Positions 25,959-35,032 of a DNA stretch of 64,000 nucleotides are shown in pieces (position 1 is the stretch's first letter; every line of letters starts with the position of its first letter). A program made the position numbers and the translations under genes. This stretch comes from Pseudooceanicola marinus (GTDB taxonomy: Bacteria > Pseudomonadota > Alphaproteobacteria > Rhodobacterales > Rhodobacteraceae), in the NCBI RefSeq assembly GCF_020177265.1, contig NZ_JAIVMC010000008.1, positions 248,001 to 312,000 on the forward strand, given 5' to 3'. The notes beneath the pieces were generated by a model. That model ran no database searches, was not told where the DNA came from, and saw only the letters and a program-made list of their open reading frames with translations.

Positions 25959-27533
25959 TCAGGTCCTGAGTGGAAGTGTGATGGTGAAGCGACTGCCGCC
26001 GGGAGAACTGTCGAGGCGGATGTCCCCTGACAGGCGGCGCACGTGTTTCTGGACGATGGCCAGGCCCAGGCCGTGGCCATCACTGCGCGCAGAGCGGCGG
26101 AACATCTCGAAGACGCGGCCCTTGTCAGCGGTGCCGATCCCGGTTCCGTTGTCGCTGATCCGCAAGGTCAGATGAGTACCGCTCCGGGTGTCGAAGCAAA
26201 GTTCGATCCAGTGACTGGCCTTCGCCGGATCACGGAAACGGATCGCGTTCGACAGCAGATTTTCGATAATCGTCTCCAGCGTCGGACGCTCGGTCAGGAG
26301 CCAGGCGGTGCCGCGGGTGACGATGGTGAAGCCCGGGCGCGTGGTCCATTTCGATGACATGTCGTCCCAGATCGCCTGGGCGGTGGCGACCAGGTCGATC
26401 CGTTCGTCGGGAATGGCATCCAGCCCGGCCCGGGCAAGGGTGAGGACCTGTTCGACCTTGTTTATATTGCGCCGCGCGGTGGTCAGGGCGTCCTGGATGC
26501 AGCGCCGGGTCTCGGCGGTTTCGCCGGCGGCCAGGTCTTCGAGGCACAACTCCAGCAGCCCGGCGATGGTGGCCAGGGGGGCGCGCAGGTCATGGCTGGC
26601 GGAATAGGCGAACTGGGTCAGCTCGTCGTTCAGGGCCGACAGACGGGCGTTGTGGCGCTGCAGCTCCTGCTCCTTGGCGTGGATGTCGGTCAGATCGACG
26701 AGCGTGGCCATGATCCGCTGCCCGCCGACACCATTGATCGGCGTGAGGGCGACATGCACCGGCGTCGCATGACCGTCGAGGCCGACGACGTTCAGTTCAC
26801 GTCCGGAGGTCATGGCCCGGGGCCGGGGGGCCGACAGGTAGCTTTGGCGAAAGACCGAGTGCTGCAGCCGCATGTGATGCGGGACGAAACTGTCGACGTT
26901 GCGCCCGACCAGATCGCGTGGCGCGCCGCCCAGCAGTTCGCAGGCCATGGTGTTGACCAGCTCGATCGTGCCGTCGGGCGCCACCAGCACCATGGCGGTG
27001 GCCGAGGCGTCCAGCGCCTCACGTAGGCGGCGTTCGTTCAGGCGCCGTTCGCTGATATCGACGACGGTGGTGAATACCTCGGTCTCCGCACCCAGCGGGA
27101 CAGGCGAAAGGCCGATTTCCACCGGGATCAAGCTGCCGTCCACGTGCAGGCCGAACACCTCGCGGCCCTGGCCCATGCTGCGCTGCGCCGGCTGGTGGGC
27201 GAAGGCGCCGCGCAGGATCGGGTGACGATCGCGGGAACTTTGCGGGATCAGCACCTCCACCGCCTGACCGGTCAGGCTGCCGGGATCATGGCCGAACAGC
27301 TGGTAGAGCGCGGCATTGGCACAACGGATCCGACCGTCGACATCGGCCATCAGCGCCGGCACCGGACACAGAGCCACCGCCAGATCGTAGCGGGATTGAA
27401 GTTCCTGCATCGACAGGGCGTCGGCGCCTCTGTGCGCGTCCTGCAACATGGTGCAGCCGGGCTGTGCAGGCGGGGGGAGGCCCCCGGGGGAGGCGGGGCC
27501 GGACCCTTCTGAAGCCGGTCTGTGATAGGTCAT
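25959..27533 (-). CDS. Cytoplasmic histidine kinase with two PAS domains
   Basis: 524 residues without membrane helices. PAS 1 at about 45-165 (ALMADVDGRIRCANAALYQL), PAS 2 at about 170-285 (AMVLVAPDGTIELVNTMACE). HisKA follows with phosphoacceptor His314 in SASHDLRAPLATI. The HATPase has an N-box (ENLLSNAIRFRD), G1 (SDNGTGIG) and G2 (GHGLGLAIVQKH). The first PAS is preceded by a low-complexity Pro/Gly N-terminus. No cofactor-binding residue is obvious, so the signal cannot be named. Translated together with the single-domain regulator downstream. Confidence 0.9.
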   Translation of the reverse strand: MTYHRPASEGSGPASPGGLPPPAQPGCTMLQDAHRGADALSMQELQSRYDLAVALCPVPALMADVDGRIRCANAALYQLFGHDPGSLTGQAVEVLIPQSSRDRHPILRGAFAHQPAQRSMGQGREVFGLHVDGSLIPVEIGLSPVPLGAETEVFTTVVDISERRLNERRLREALDASATAMVLVAPDGTIELVNTMACELLGGAPRDLVGRNVDSFVPHHMRLQHSVFRQSYLSAPRPRAMTSGRELNVVGLDGHATPVHVALTPINGVGGQRIMATLVDLTDIHAKEQELQRHNARLSALNDELTQFAYSASHDLRAPLATIAGLLELCLEDLAAGETAETRRCIQDALTTARRNINKVEQVLTLARAGLDAIPDERIDLVATAQAIWDDMSSKWTTRPGFTIVTRGTAWLLTERPTLETIIENLLSNAIRFRDPAKASHWIELCFDTRSGTHLTLRISDNGTGIGTADKGRVFEMFRRSARSDGHGLGLAIVQKHVRRLSGDIRLDSSPGGSRFTITLPLRT

Positions 27534-27906
27534 GGCACCTCACCCTGAATGTCATGCGCGCCGGGGCAGCGGGCCGGCCATCGCACGGCCGGCGTAAGCG
27601 GACGCCTCTTCACGCCCTCTGACAGGATCCCCGGTGCCGGCGTGGCGCGGCGGAGCGCGGGAGTCAGCCTCCAGACCCTAAGGGAGAGCGATTGAAAGAT
27701 GTGTTAAACCTCACCGGTTCGGGGGAGGCCCGCGAAGCAAAAGGTCACTCGAAATGTCGGCATATCAGGCAGCGGGCGGGGGCCGCAGCGGCCCTCAGGC
27801 AGCGGGACGGCACGACCCGGCAGGTGTTACAAAAAGTTAACCGTCCCGATACAAATCTTTTTTCGAAGCCCCCTAGGACCGGCGCAAGGACCTAGGGGAT
27901 GACTTC
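27534..27906. promoter_or_regulatory. Divergent promoter region between PAS kinase and phnC
   Basis: About 370 bases with no gene, more AT-rich near its right end. A perfect hairpin, CCCCTAGG (27870-27877) and CCTAGGGG (27891-27898), ends nine bases before the phnC start and would hide or frame its leader. A GTGTTAC...GTTAAC stretch near 27823-27840 loosely resembles a pair of Pho-box half sites. PhoB control of phosphonate genes is common, but this match is weak. Confidence 0.4.
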
Positions 27907-28728
27907 GTGCTTCGCATCGAGAAACTGACAAAGACATTCGGGCGCAACACCGCGGTGGACAGCGCAACCATTCACGTCGACAAGCCGATGATGATCGGCG
28001 TGATCGGCCGTTCCGGCGCCGGCAAGTCCACGCTGCTGCGCATGCTGAACCGGCTGGAAGACATCAGCGAGGGCACCATCACCTTCGAGGATCGCCAGGT
28101 CAGCAGCCTGACCGGCGCGGCCAAGCGCGCCTGGCAGGCCGATTGCGCCATGATCTTCCAGCAGTTCAACCTGGTGCCGCGCATGGACGTGGTGTCGAAC
28201 GTGCTGCACGGCACGCTGAACCGCCGCTCGGCGTTTTCGACGCTGTTCAACCTCTATCCCAGCGAGGACATCCACCGCGCCATCGACATCCTCGACCGGC
28301 TGGGCATCGCCGAACATGCGCCTAAGCGGGCCGAGGCGCTGTCGGGGGGGCAGCAGCAGCGCGTCGCGATCGCGCGTGCCCTGATGCAGGACCCGAAGAT
28401 CATCCTGGCGGATGAACCGATCGCCAGCCTCGACCCGATGAACGCCCAGGTGGTGATGGACGCCCTGCGCCGCATCCACGAGGAAGACGGCCGCATGGTC
28501 ATCGCCAACCTGCACACCCTGGATACCGCGCGGCGCTATTGCGACCGGGTGATCGGGATGCGGGCCGGGCGCATCGTCTTCGACGGCCTGCCCGAACAGC
28601 TGACCACAGACATGGCGCGCGAGATCTACGGCGCCGACGCCACTTTCTCGGAAGAGGCCACCTCGACCGAGATCGACACCATCGACCGCAGCGCCGCCAA
28701 GGCCGCGCTGGCGAAGGTGACCGCCTGA
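27907..28728 (+). CDS. phnC: Phosphonate ABC transporter ATP-binding protein
   Basis: 273 residues. Walker [10 protein letters not shown] (about 35-43), Q-loop [10 protein letters not shown], signature [15 protein letters not shown], Walker [13 protein letters not shown] and H-loop ANLHTLD. The long insert after the Q-loop ([17 protein letters not shown]) is characteristic of PhnC. GTG start. It energises uptake of phosphonates through PhnE1/E2. First gene of the phnCDE operon; a hairpin sits immediately upstream. Confidence 0.95.
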   Translation: MLRIEKLTKTFGRNTAVDSATIHVDKPMMIGVIGRSGAGKSTLLRMLNRLEDISEGTITFEDRQVSSLTGAAKRAWQADCAMIFQQFNLVPRMDVVSNVLHGTLNRRSAFSTLFNLYPSEDIHRAIDILDRLGIAEHAPKRAEALSGGQQQRVAIARALMQDPKIILADEPIASLDPMNAQVVMDALRRIHEEDGRMVIANLHTLDTARRYCDRVIGMRAGRIVFDGLPEQLTTDMAREIYGADATFSEEATSTEIDTIDRSAAKAALAKVTA

Positions 28729-28795
28729 CCAACCCCACGTTTCGTCTGCCCCGGGGAGCAAGGGATTGCCGGGGCCAATCCAAGGAGCTTGTAAG

Positions 28796-29698
28796 ATGAA
28801 AAAACTGATCGCGGCCGCGCTGGCCACCACCGCCCTGGCCGGCGTTGCCCAGGCCCAGGAAATCTCCGAATTCCGTCTCGGCATCCTCGGCGGCGAGAAC
28901 GCCCAGGACCGCATGGCCAACAACGAGTGCTATGCCGACAAGATCTCCGATGCGCTTGGCGTGCCGGTCCAGGTCTTCACCCCCGCAGACTACAACGGCG
29001 TGATGCAGGGCCTGCTGGGCGGCACCATCGACGCGGCCTGGATGGGCGCCTCCTCCTACGCCGGCACCTACATCGCCGACGCCGACGCGGTCGAGCCGGT
29101 GCTGGTGAAGCAGAACCTCGACGGCTCCATCGGCTACTACTCCATCGGCTTTGCCCGCGTCGACAGCGGCGTGACCGAGCTGGCCGACCTGGAAGGCAAG
29201 AAATTCGGCTTTGGTGACCCGAACTCCACCTCCGGCTACCTGATCCCCTCGGTCGAGATCGCTGCCGCTGGCTTCCCGATGGAGCCGGGTGAGTTCTTCG
29301 GTGATGTCGTCTTCACCGGCGGCCACGAACAGACCATCGTCGCGGTCAACAACGGCGACGTTGACGCCGGCGTGACCTGGGCCGACGGCCTGGGCAACTG
29401 GGAAGACGGCTTCAACTCCGGCGCCCTGCGTCGCGCGGTGGACGCGGGCCTGGTCGACATGAACGACCTGGTGCAGATCTGGCAGTCGAACATCATCCCC
29501 GAAGGTCCCTTCGTGCTGCGCAAGGCCCTGCCGCAGGACGTCAAGGATGCCGTCACCCAGCTGACCGCCGACCTGTGGGAAGAAGATCCCACCTGCGCCT
29601 ACGGTGTGGCCGCCGGCGACGCGAAGGACTTCATCCCGGTGACCCATGCCGAGTACGAATCCATCGTCGCGGCACGCCGCTCGGTCATCAACAACTGA
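28796..29698 (+). CDS. phnD: Phosphonate ABC transporter periplasmic binding protein
   Basis: 300 residues with a signal peptide (cleavage near VAQA-QE, residue 20). PhnD signatures: FRLGILGGENAQDR, TPADYNGVMQGLLGG (about 60-75), and FGFGDPNSTSGYLIP (about 142-156), whose Ser/Thr residues hold the phosphonate group. It starts eight bases after AAGGAG. It captures phosphonates in the periplasm for PhnCE. A strong hairpin with T-rich tail follows, which would give more PhnD than permease. Confidence 0.95.
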   Translation: MKKLIAAALATTALAGVAQAQEISEFRLGILGGENAQDRMANNECYADKISDALGVPVQVFTPADYNGVMQGLLGGTIDAAWMGASSYAGTYIADADAVEPVLVKQNLDGSIGYYSIGFARVDSGVTELADLEGKKFGFGDPNSTSGYLIPSVEIAAAGFPMEPGEFFGDVVFTGGHEQTIVAVNNGDVDAGVTWADGLGNWEDGFNSGALRRAVDAGLVDMNDLVQIWQSNIIPEGPFVLRKALPQDVKDAVTQLTADLWEEDPTCAYGVAAGDAKDFIPVTHAEYESIVAARRSVINN

Positions 29699-29710
29699 TG
29701 AACCCCTCCG

Positions 29711-29740
29711 AAAGGGCCCGCCGCGTGCGGGCCCTTTCTC
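29711..29740 (+). terminator. Intercistronic terminator/attenuator between phnD and phnE
   Basis: AAAGGGCCCGC (29711-29721), loop CGCGT, GCGGGCCCTTT (29727-29737), then CTCTTTG. The 11-bp stem with flanking A and T runs should stop a fraction of transcripts, or protect the phnD message, and raise PhnD over the permeases. Confidence 0.8.
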
Positions 29741-29768
29741 TTTGTTTCCCCCCATGACGGGACCTTCC

Positions 29769-30659
29769 ATGGCAGATCAGACCGCTTCGGGCGCAGGGGG
29801 ATCCTCCTCGGCCCAGATCCGCGAAAGCTACATGGCGCAGACGCGCCGCAAACGCCTTTACGGGGGCATGATCCTTGCGGTCTTCGTGGCCTTGATGGCC
29901 AGCGGCTTCATCACCGCCGACGCCCGCAATGCCGGCGGGTTCTGGGACGGGCTGCATCAGCTGGGAGCCTTCCCCGCGGCCGTCATGTCCGAGGCGGCGG
30001 AGAAGATCACCGACCTGCCCGCGAACCTGGTGAAATATTTCCCCGCCCTGGTGGAAACGATCAACATTGCTGCGGTTTCTACGCTGATCGGGGCCGCGGG
30101 TGGCATCCTGCTGTCGATGCTGGCGACCCGGGGCCTGGCCCGCTGGCCGCGGCTGATCCCGCTGTGGCGCCGCATGATGGACGTGATGCGCGCGGTGCCC
30201 GAAATCGTCATCGCCCTGGTTTTGATCTTCGTGCTGGGCGGTGGTCCGGTTCCGGCGATGATCGCCATCGCCTTCCACACCGTCGGCGCGCTCGGCAAGC
30301 TCTTCTCCGAGGTGAACGAGAACGCCTCGCTGAAACCGGTCGAGGGGCTGACCTCCGTCGGTGCCAGCTGGACGCAGCGCATGGTGCTGGGGGTGATGCC
30401 GCAGGTGGCGCCCAACTACCTCAGCTACGCGCTCTTGCGGTTCGAGATCAACATCCGCGCCTCGGCCATCCTGGGCTTCGTCGGCGCCGGCGGCATCGGG
30501 TATGAGCTGAAGAACGCCATGGCCTGGGGGATCGGTCGCTACGACGAGGCCGCGGCGATCTTCCTGCTGCTCTTCGTGACCATCGTGGCCGTCGACCAGA
30601 TCGGCAGCCATTTCCGTGACCGGCTGACCCATGGCCGCAAGGAGGAGGTGCTGGCATGA
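29769..30659 (+). CDS. phnE: Phosphonate ABC transporter permease 1
   Basis: 296 residues with an N-terminal helix (about 36-56) and a BPD-type permease core (about 95-290). The EAA-type cytoplasmic loop is visible as ENASLKPVEGLTSVGASW and is followed by GVMPQVAPNYLSYAL. The chosen ATG has a partial ribosome site (ACGGGA); an ATG at 29754 would add five residues. The stop overlaps the second permease start (ATGA). PhnE1 and PhnE2 likely form a heterodimer in the inner membrane. Confidence 0.92.
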   Translation: MADQTASGAGGSSSAQIRESYMAQTRRKRLYGGMILAVFVALMASGFITADARNAGGFWDGLHQLGAFPAAVMSEAAEKITDLPANLVKYFPALVETINIAAVSTLIGAAGGILLSMLATRGLARWPRLIPLWRRMMDVMRAVPEIVIALVLIFVLGGGPVPAMIAIAFHTVGALGKLFSEVNENASLKPVEGLTSVGASWTQRMVLGVMPQVAPNYLSYALLRFEINIRASAILGFVGAGGIGYELKNAMAWGIGRYDEAAAIFLLLFVTIVAVDQIGSHFRDRLTHGRKEEVLA

Positions 30660-31987
30660 CCATGGCATCCGACATCCACACCGCCCCCACCGACAGCCTG
30701 AAGACCCGCGCCGATGCGATGTTCCGCACCAAGCGGCTGTGGTCCTTCGGCCTGCCGGGGCTGGTGCTGCTCTATCTCGTCTACGCCTTCTTCGCCTTCG
30801 ATCTCCCCGGGCTGATCGACCGGGCGCGCCCGGAAAACGGCGCGATCCTGATGCGCGACATCTACAGCTACAAGACCCACGTCGAACGCGACAACCGCAC
30901 CGGCGAGATGAGCTATGCCATCGAGGGGGAGCGCAAGGGCGAATACCCCGAGGGTGAGCGGCCCGACTGGGTGACCGTCGATGGCGACGTGACCACGGTC
31001 GAGATGCCCGAGGGCCACGAGGTGCGCTACTACCCCGACCACGTGGAATACGACATCCCCGGCTATGGCACGATCAGCGCCAGGTCCGAGGGGCGGGGGG
31101 TGGAGGCCACCTATCCCGATGGCCCGATGCCCGACTACATTTCCGCGGCGCGCAACCGCGTGATGGTGGTGACCGACGCCGGCCGGGTGACGATCACCCG
31201 CAACCGCACCGAGGTCTTCCGCTATTTCACCGGGTGGGAGCTCTTCTTCTTCACCCTCGACAGCCCCTATCACGGGCTGAGCGCCGGCGAGCTGCTGTCG
31301 CGGGCCACCTCCGGCGAGGCCGGGGCGATCTGGCATGACTTCTGGCAGAACAACATGTGGCGGCATGCCGACGTGGCTTGGGCCCTGTTCGAGACGCTGC
31401 TGATGGCCTTCCTCGGCACCTTCGGCGCGGCCATCGTGGCGCTGCCGCTGGCCTTCCTGGCGGCGCGCAACTTCACGCCGCTGATGCTGGTGCGGCAGTT
31501 CTTCCGCCGTATCTTCGACCTCTGCCGCGGGGTGGATGCGCTGATCTGGACGATCGTGCTGTCCCGCGCCTTCGGCCCCGGGCCGATGACCGGCGCGCTG
31601 GCGATCCTGCTGACCGACACCGGGTCCTTCGGCAAGATGTTCTCCGAGGCGCTGGAAAACGTCGATGACAAGCAGATCGAGGGCATCCGCTCCACCGGGG
31701 CGAAGCCGGTGCAACGGTATCGCTTCGGGGTGATCCCGCAGGTGACGCCGGTGCTGCTGAGCCAGGTGCTGTACTTCTTCGAAAGCAACACCCGCTCGGC
31801 CACCATCATCGGCGCGATCACCGGCGGCGGCATCGGGCTCTTGCTGACCCAGGCGATGATCACCCAGAAGGACTGGGAAGAGGTGACCTACTACATCATC
31901 CTGGTGGTGATGCTGGTCTTCGCCATGGACAGCTTCTCCGGCTGGCTGCGGCGCAAGCTGATCAAGGGCGACGACGGCGGACACTGA
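30656..31987 (+). CDS. phnE: Phosphonate ABC transporter permease 2 with large periplasmic insert
   Basis: 443 residues, well over the 260-300 usual for PhnE. After the first helix (about 30-50) comes an insert of roughly 150 residues, rich in acidic residues and beta-strand-like, with no membrane helix. The canonical permease core (about 240-430) follows, with the EAA-like loop ENVDDKQIEGIRSTGAK and FGVIPQVTPVLLSQV. ATGA overlap with permease 1. The insert is presumably periplasmic and may contact PhnD. Long PhnE forms are known from alphaproteobacteria; the role of the insert is inference. Confidence 0.9.
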   Translation: MTMASDIHTAPTDSLKTRADAMFRTKRLWSFGLPGLVLLYLVYAFFAFDLPGLIDRARPENGAILMRDIYSYKTHVERDNRTGEMSYAIEGERKGEYPEGERPDWVTVDGDVTTVEMPEGHEVRYYPDHVEYDIPGYGTISARSEGRGVEATYPDGPMPDYISAARNRVMVVTDAGRVTITRNRTEVFRYFTGWELFFFTLDSPYHGLSAGELLSRATSGEAGAIWHDFWQNNMWRHADVAWALFETLLMAFLGTFGAAIVALPLAFLAARNFTPLMLVRQFFRRIFDLCRGVDALIWTIVLSRAFGPGPMTGALAILLTDTGSFGKMFSEALENVDDKQIEGIRSTGAKPVQRYRFGVIPQVTPVLLSQVLYFFESNTRSATIIGAITGGGIGLLLTQAMITQKDWEEVTYYIILVVMLVFAMDSFSGWLRRKLIKGDDGGH

Positions 31988-32111
31988 CCCTGCCGCCGCT
32001 GGCCCCGATCACCTTTGCAAACTGCCCGCTTTGCAGCTTTGCTGGACGCAATGACATCACGGATGGGCGCGGGTCGAGGCCTGCGCCCTGACTTCTTCCA
32101 AAGGACACTCC

Positions 32112-32729
32112 ATGGCCCGACTGACCGCCGAAACCCCCTATTTGCATCCGGATGTGGAGCTGACCGAGACCACTTTGGGCCGCTATGTCGAGATCGGGCG
32201 GGGCAGCCGCGTCGCGCATTCCAGTTTCGGCGACTACAGCTATTGCGACCGCTACGCCGATGTGGCCAACGCGACCATCGGCAAGTTTGCCAATATCGCC
32301 GCCTTCACCCGGATCGGCGCGACGGATCACCCGCTGGACACCGCCGCCTGCCATCACTTCCTCTACCGCTCCGCCGACTACTGGGACGACGTGGAAAACG
32401 ACACGGCCTTCTTCGAGCATCGCCGGTCGCGGCGCGCTCGCGTCGGGCATGATACATGGATCGGCAATGGCGCGATGATCAAGCCCGAGGTCACGCTGGG
32501 CGACGGGGCCGTGGTGGCCGCCGGCGCCGTGGTGACCAAGGATGTGGCGCCTTACACCATCGTCGCGGGCACGCCCGCCCGGGTGCTGCGTCGGCGCCAG
32601 CCCGAGGCGGTGGCAGATCGGCTGATCGCCCTGGCCTGGTGGGATTGGGATCACGCCACCCTGCGCGCGCGCCTGGAGGATTTTCGGGCGCTGAGCGCCG
32701 AGGCCTTTCTGGAGAAATACGAGGGCTGA
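32112..32729 (+). CDS. Hexapeptide-repeat acetyltransferase of the phosphonate cluster
   Basis: 205 residues with left-handed beta-helix repeats ([56 protein letters not shown]). The closing [10 protein letters not shown] is typical of CoA-dependent acyltransferases of the chloramphenicol acetyltransferase XAT group. A hexapeptide transferase recurs in C-P lyase loci (phosphonate metabolism transferase family), where it may acetylate aminophosphonates like PhnO does. It lies 124 bases after phnE2, probably in the same transcript. Substrate inferred only. Confidence 0.85.
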   Translation: MARLTAETPYLHPDVELTETTLGRYVEIGRGSRVAHSSFGDYSYCDRYADVANATIGKFANIAAFTRIGATDHPLDTAACHHFLYRSADYWDDVENDTAFFEHRRSRRARVGHDTWIGNGAMIKPEVTLGDGAVVAAGAVVTKDVAPYTIVAGTPARVLRRRQPEAVADRLIALAWWDWDHATLRARLEDFRALSAEAFLEKYEG

Positions 32730-32868
32730 GCGCGTGCGGGCCGCCTCTATTGGGCGGAGAGGGGATGACTGTTACCCTTGGGATGTTTTCGGCAAAGAGA
32801 ATACAGGGCCGGGCACCCCGGGCGGCGCCAGGCGCGGGGAATCTGGAAGGCGGACCGGAGCCGGAGGC

Positions 32869-34053
32869 CTATTCGGCGGCCATGGCCGTGCCTTGCGGCA
32901 GGGCGGTGAAGCGATGCGCGGCCTCGCCGGCCAGGTGGGTGATACGCCCAGCCGAGATCGTCGCCTCGATGGCGCGGGTCTGCTGGTTGATGACCACCAT
33001 GTCGGCGCGCAGCCCCGGTTGCAGGCGGCCCCGGTCGGGCAGGCGCAGGATCTCCGCCGGGCGGGCCGAGATCATGTCCCAGGCGGCGGGCAGGGGCAGC
33101 AGCCCGCTGTCGGCCAGGGCGAAGGCTGCCTGGTGCAGTGCCGGGTAGTAGTAATCCGACACCAGCGCATCGCAGAGGCCCGCGCGGATCAATTCCACCG
33201 CGGCGATATTGCCCGACTGCGAACCGCCACGCACCACGTTGGGGGCGCCCATCAGGATCGGGTCGCCCACGGCGCGGGCCAGGGCCGCCGCCGAGCGCGC
33301 GGTGGGAAATTCGCAGATCTTGGCGCCGATCATCGAGAAGGTCTCACGCGTCTCGCCATCGGGGTCGTCGTGGCTGCCGTAGGTCACGCCCATGCCGTCG
33401 AACTGTTCCGCCAGCCGGCAGAGATAGCGCGGCACCTCGCGCGCCTGGCGCTTGGCGTCCTGGAGGATCTTCATGTGGTCCTGCGGGCTGCGGCCAGCCT
33501 TGCGCGCGGCGATCAGCAGGTCCTCGCGGCCGCCTTCCATCATCTGTGCGGCTTCGTCGAGGTGGTTGTTGAACACCACGTAGTCGATCCCGTAGCGGCG
33601 CACGGCATCGAGCAGCCGCGCCTCCGTCTCGGCGGTGTGGGTCTCGCAGCGGATCTGCACGCGCAGGTCGGTCAGGGCGTGGTCGGCGCGGTAGGCCTCC
33701 AGCGCGTCAAGCAGGGACAGGGCGAAGTCGGGGCTGCGGTGGCCGCCCTCCCAGGACCAGCTTTGCGCCAGCCAGGCGGTGGTGATGCCATTGGCGGCCG
33801 CGTCGCGATCAGTGGCGCGCAGCCCTGTCGCCAGGGGGAAGGGGGCCGTCGGGCGCGGGGCCATGTGGCGTTCGAACGCGTCGCCATGCAGGTCGATGAT
33901 CCCCGGCAGCACCAGGTAGCCGGTCAGGTCCACCTCCGGCAGGGGGCCACGGGTGATCCGGCCCTCGGCAAAGGCGACGGAGCGGTCCTGAAGGGCGCCG
34001 TCACGCAGGATGGTTGCGCCGGTCAGGCGCAGGCTGGGCAAGGTATGGGGCAT
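32869..34053 (-). CDS. PhnM-like amidohydrolase, second copy
   Basis: 394 residues of the PhnM/amidohydrolase family, which in the C-P lyase pathway removes pyrophosphate from ribose 1-methylphosphonate 5-triphosphate. Metal-ligand motifs: GIIDLHGDAFERHMAPRP (about 51-68), RCETHT (near 137), YGSHDDPD (about 223) and GAPNVVRGGSQSGN (about 266). The HGDAFERH motif differs from HTDNLERH in the copy at the end of phnGHIJKLNM. It is convergent with the acetyltransferase gene and lies 129 bases downstream of phnF, possibly transcribed with it. It may be a specialised paralogue; true function unclear. Confidence 0.82.
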   Translation of the reverse strand: MPHTLPSLRLTGATILRDGALQDRSVAFAEGRITRGPLPEVDLTGYLVLPGIIDLHGDAFERHMAPRPTAPFPLATGLRATDRDAAANGITTAWLAQSWSWEGGHRSPDFALSLLDALEAYRADHALTDLRVQIRCETHTAETEARLLDAVRRYGIDYVVFNNHLDEAAQMMEGGREDLLIAARKAGRSPQDHMKILQDAKRQAREVPRYLCRLAEQFDGMGVTYGSHDDPDGETRETFSMIGAKICEFPTARSAAALARAVGDPILMGAPNVVRGGSQSGNIAAVELIRAGLCDALVSDYYYPALHQAAFALADSGLLPLPAAWDMISARPAEILRLPDRGRLQPGLRADMVVINQQTRAIEATISAGRITHLAGEAAHRFTALPQGTAMAAE

Positions 34054-34182
34054 GGCTCTGCTCGACGTTTTGTTTGCTGTGGATAACCTCTGATTGTATC
34101 GGCGGCGTGACGTTGGGCCGCTAAATCCATCAAATCCGGCTGAAATCGCCGTGATTACAGCTTTGGATCGAGCCTGGCGGGA

Positions 34183-34926
34183 TCATGGCTCGTCCTCCTC
34201 CCCCAGGGTCAGGGTGACGCGATCGCCGGAGAACCAGGTGCGCCCGTATTCCAGCGGCTGGCCGTCGGGGTCGACGTTCAGGGAGGTGGTGCGCAGGATC
34301 GGGTCGCCTTCGCGCAGCTGCAGCTGCACCGCCTGATGGGCATTGGCCAGCTTGGCGGTGATCCGCGTCCAGGCGCGGGTGTAGTCGGGGATGCCGTTGT
34401 CGCGCAGCGCCAGGGTGATCGACGACAGCCGCGCCAGGCTGTCCGGCAGGCCGGGCAGGCGGGTCACCGGAAAGATCGAGCGGAAGAGCGCGACGGGCTG
34501 GTCGTCGGCCAGCGAAATGCCCTCGGTCGCCAGAACCTCGGTGCCCGGCGCAAGGCGCAGCACCTCCGCCTCGCGCGGGTCGGCGGCGCGGGTTTCCACC
34601 AGCAGCAGCTTCTTCGCCGGCAGTCGCCCGGCGGCGCGGATGTTCTGGTGAAAGCGGACGCGGCGCCCGATCGGGTAGTCCGTGGGGCTTTGCGCCACGA
34701 AGACGCCCGCACCGCGCCGGGCGTGGGTCAGCCCGGCCTCCGCCAGCGCCGCCAGCCCGCGCCGCACCGTGTGGCGGTTGACGCCGAAGCGGGCCGACAG
34801 CTCCGCCTCCGTCGGAAGACGGTCGCCGGGGCGGTAGCGGCCCGAGGCGATGTCATTGGTCAGCGCATCCGCGATGGAGCGCCATAGCGGGGTCTTGCGG
34901 GGCGGGGAGCCATCGGCAGGCGTCAT
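34183..34926 (-). CDS. phnF: GntR/HutC-family regulator of phosphonate genes
   Basis: 247 residues. A GntR winged helix occupies about 10-75 (IASGRYRPGDRLPTEAELSA, then FGVNRHTVRRGLAALAEAGL). A UTRA effector domain (about 95-240) ends in EYGRTWFSGDRVTL, the motif typical of this domain. PhnF regulators repress phn operons. The gene diverges from phnG, and a perfect inverted repeat lies between them. Its effector is not known from sequence. Confidence 0.92.
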   Translation of the reverse strand: MTPADGSPPRKTPLWRSIADALTNDIASGRYRPGDRLPTEAELSARFGVNRHTVRRGLAALAEAGLTHARRGAGVFVAQSPTDYPIGRRVRFHQNIRAAGRLPAKKLLLVETRAADPREAEVLRLAPGTEVLATEGISLADDQPVALFRSIFPVTRLPGLPDSLARLSSITLALRDNGIPDYTRAWTRITAKLANAHQAVQLQLREGDPILRTTSLNVDPDGQPLEYGRTWFSGDRVTLTLGEEDEP

Positions 34927-34984
34927 GAAAGTTTCATCCTGTTGCGGGGCGCCCGGCCTTGTGCGACTCGGGGCGGCTGTCTAT

Positions 34985-35020
34985 AGATTTGTCTAGTTGT
35001 ATAGTAAGCTAGACAAATCT
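34985..35020. promoter_or_regulatory. Perfect 12-bp inverted repeat: likely PhnF operator
   Basis: AGATTTGTCTAG (34985-34996) and CTAGACAAATCT (35009-35020) are exact inverted copies with a 12-base AT-rich spacer that includes TATAGT (35000-35005), a possible -10 for phnG. The right arm ends 12 bases before the phnG start. Position, symmetry and a TCTAGA-like core fit a GntR-family (PhnF) operator controlling both phnF and phnG. Confidence 0.75.
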
Positions 35021-35032
35021 GCAAGGTGTCTA

